64,000 nucleotides of DNA from Legionella feeleii (GTDB lineage: Bacteria > Pseudomonadota > Gammaproteobacteria > Legionellales > Legionellaceae), in the NCBI RefSeq assembly GCF_001467625.1, contig NZ_LNYB01000031.1:21195-85194 (forward strand), written 5' to 3'. A program made the position numbers and the translations under genes. The notes under the pieces were generated by a model, which saw only the letters and a list, made by a program, of their open reading frames with translations, was not told the origin of the DNA and did not search any database. Shown in pieces: positions 62,359 through 64,000 of this stretch. Within the stretch, counting starts at the first letter, position 1. The number at the start of each line of letters is the position of its first letter.

Positions 62359-63609
62359 ATGAACAAACGCCTATTGATCGTTTTTTTATTGGGCTTTTCT
62401 TCAGGGCTTCCTCTAGCGCTAATCAGTAGTACCTTGCAAGCATGGTTTGCCGATACAGGTATGTCAGTCCTGGCAACTGGCATGCTGAGTCTGGTCAGTT
62501 TGCCCTATGCTTACCGTATTGCCTGGGGACCATTACTTGATCGTTATTCACTTTCGTCACTAGGTAAGCGACGAAGCTGGATTTTGATTATGCAGTTTGC
62601 TTTATTGATTGGCTTTAATGTAATGGCATGGTTTTCACCCAACACAGCGCCAGAACTTATGGCGATTATTGCATTCATGTTAGCTTGTTTTTCGGCTACC
62701 CAAGATGTAGCTATTGATGCGCACCGCGTTGAATATTTACCGGTAGTTGAACATGGTATAGGCGCTTCATTGGCTGTTTTTGGTTATCGTTTTGCTCTGC
62801 TTGTTGCCGGTGGTTTTGCTTTAATCATCGCCAAGCATTTCGGTTGGGCTTTTACTTATCGCCTGATGGGATTTCTCATGTTATTTGGCGTCATTGCGAC
62901 TTTGTGGAGTAATGAGCCTTCAAAACATAGCGAAAATCAAATCAATTTTGTGGAATCTTTTGTTGCACCAATCAAAGAGCTTGGCAAAAGGCGCGGTATT
63001 ATTCCCTTACTGTTATTTATCCTGTTTTACAAATTAGGGGAGGCATTTACAACCACAACAAGTGGTATTGTGATGCCATTTTTAATTCAAGGGGTTGGTT
63101 TTTCATTAGATACGATTGGCTATGTTAATAAAATGATGGGCATCAGCTCCATTTTATTAGGCGGTTTGGCGGCCGGTTTACTGTTAATTCGCTGGTCATT
63201 ATTTCGTGCCTTACTTGTTTTTGGATTAATTCAGGCAATTACCAATGTCTTGTTTATTGCCCTGGCAATAAGCGGCAAAAATTTACCTCTATTTGCTACG
63301 GCAGTTGTTTGTGATAATTTTGCTGCGGGTATGGGGTCGACTGCCCTGGTTGCTTTTTTTATGCGTTTGGTAAATCAGTCATTTACTGCAACCCAGTTTT
63401 CTCTCTTGGTGGCATTAGCAACCCTGCCACGTGTTTTCTCGGGTCCAGTTGCCGCTATGTTGCAAATGTGGTTGGGATGGGTTGGTTTATATCAATTATC
63501 CTTCGTGCTAGCTCTGGGATTTATTCCTTTTCTCCTCATGATTCGTGAACAAACCAAGGTTGTTAATGAGCCTGGTTTTGGAGAACGGGAATTAAAAGTG
63601 GTTCATTAG
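62359..63609 (+). CDS. ampG: AmpG-type muropeptide permease
   Basis: This 416-residue MFS protein of 12 helices imports GlcNAc-anhydroMurNAc peptides for cell-wall recycling. It begins LLIVFLLGFSSGLPLALISS and has the family features AWFADTGMSV, PYAYRIAWGPLLDRY, ATQDVAIDAHRVEYL and DNFAAGMGSTALVAFFMRL. Its substrates are the products of lytic transglycosylases such as Slt at the left end. The gene follows mip by about 70 nt and may receive some read-through. Confidence 0.92.
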   Translation: MNKRLLIVFLLGFSSGLPLALISSTLQAWFADTGMSVLATGMLSLVSLPYAYRIAWGPLLDRYSLSSLGKRRSWILIMQFALLIGFNVMAWFSPNTAPELMAIIAFMLACFSATQDVAIDAHRVEYLPVVEHGIGASLAVFGYRFALLVAGGFALIIAKHFGWAFTYRLMGFLMLFGVIATLWSNEPSKHSENQINFVESFVAPIKELGKRRGIIPLLLFILFYKLGEAFTTTTSGIVMPFLIQGVGFSLDTIGYVNKMMGISSILLGGLAAGLLLIRWSLFRALLVFGLIQAITNVLFIALAISGKNLPLFATAVVCDNFAAGMGSTALVAFFMRLVNQSFTATQFSLLVALATLPRVFSGPVAAMLQMWLGWVGLYQLSFVLALGFIPFLLMIREQTKVVNEPGFGERELKVVH

Positions 63610-63666
63610 ATCCCTACTATAGCAGGCCTGGAAAGAGCCGATTGGTTTAAACAAGAAGGTGTGATC

Positions 63667-64000
63667 TTATAAAATTAGATCAATACCACCAATTATCCCA
63701 TATTTCGATTTTACCTGTGTTCCGTGTAGTGTTTCAGTAACAGGAAAACCGGCCGAAAAATAGAAAGAGACACTATCTCCTAGATTGATTCTGAATCCTG
63801 GCGACAAAAAGAGGCTATTACCTCCGGTATTAGGATCGTTTATTCCCGCAATTTTATCTTGAGTAAGGTATTCACCGTTTAACTCAACAATACCATCAAT
63901 GGAGTAGTTGAGCTTTTTCTCTTTATTATTTTGGGTAACCAGCGGATAAACTACTGCAATATTATAATCCACTATTTTACCCAACAAAGTTTCCTGGATA
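63667..64000 (-). CDS. Outer-membrane transporter-like protein, C-terminal part
   Basis: The last 110 or so residues of a leftward gene are present; the reading frame stays open to the window edge (reading IQETLLGKIVDYN), so the start lies beyond 64000. The sequence alternates polar and hydrophobic residues, with glycine turns and the pattern SLFLSPGFRINLGDSVSFYFSAGFPV, ending in YGIIGGIDLIL. This is characteristic of the last strands of an outer-membrane barrel in the MetA-pathway/phenol-transporter-like group. The function is not readable from this piece. Confidence 0.6.
   Translation of the reverse strand, partial: IQETLLGKIVDYNIAVVYPLVTQNNKEKKLNYSIDGIVELNGEYLTQDKIAGINDPNTGGNSLFLSPGFRINLGDSVSFYFSAGFPVTETLHGTQVKSKYGIIGGIDLIL

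Noticed and set aside
1-64000. CRISPR arrays, transposases, prophage or integrase genes
   Set aside because: Read through on both strands; no regularly spaced repeats and no such protein motif was seen.

Overview
The window is from the chromosome of a Legionella species, probably not L. pneumophila itself. The strongest marker is a full-length Mip (FKBP-type prolyl isomerase, 61573-62286) very close to the L. pneumophila protein as I remember it. A complete legionaminic acid pathway, a nearby csrA, paired Legionella-type outer-membrane barrels and two effector-like proteins agree with this. Most genes are housekeeping. I see no rRNA, tRNA, CRISPR array, transposase, integrase or phage gene.

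Layout. 1-13 kb: cell-wall and central metabolism genes (slt, rpe, nadE), two tandem outer-membrane proteins, a repeat-built protein of unknown function, a Stealth-type sugar phosphotransferase translationally abutted to nadE, and a SWIM-SNF2 helicase. 13-24 kb: dnaB-alr, two small lipoproteins, an orphan GHKL-type ATPase, a CBS protein, a class C beta-lactamase-like protein, a thioredoxin-DsbD-like fusion, a CDGSH iron-sulfur protein, a degenerate GGDEF protein and lipA. 24-52 kb: a large surface-polysaccharide (LPS O-chain) locus. 52-64 kb: csrA, birA, hdeD, an ankyrin protein, a phosphopantetheinyl transferase, accA-tilS, an MFS pump, sdaA, mip, ampG and a cut-off outer-membrane protein.

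The polysaccharide locus. A leftward operon (SDR, GT2 glycosyltransferase, Wzx-type flippase) diverges from a rightward run: wzz, then legB-legC-legG-legI-neuD/legH-ptmE-legF with many 4-8 nt overlaps. Next come a class III aminotransferase, a PtmA-like SDR, an amidation module (WbuX-type amidotransferase, HisH-like, HisF-like) and a hexapeptide acetyltransferase. It ends with manC-gmd-fcl (GDP-L-fucose), a Wzy-like polymerase and a capsule-synthesis-type glycosyltransferase. A WecA/WbpL-type initiating transferase sits just before csrA. Together these suggest a Wzx/Wzy-assembled chain containing an acetamidino-legionaminic acid and probably L-fucose.

Most interesting points: the HisF-like protein has lost the first catalytic aspartate (Leu11), which fits ammonia delivery for sugar amidation and not histidine synthesis. 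The aminotransferase/SDR/acetyltransferase genes around it have no obvious step in the known legionaminic pathway. Others are the protein at 4311-6551, made of about five related modules, a lone ATP-binding GHKL protein, and several palindromic intergenic repeats inside and beside the sugar operons. All family calls come from reading motifs; no search was run.
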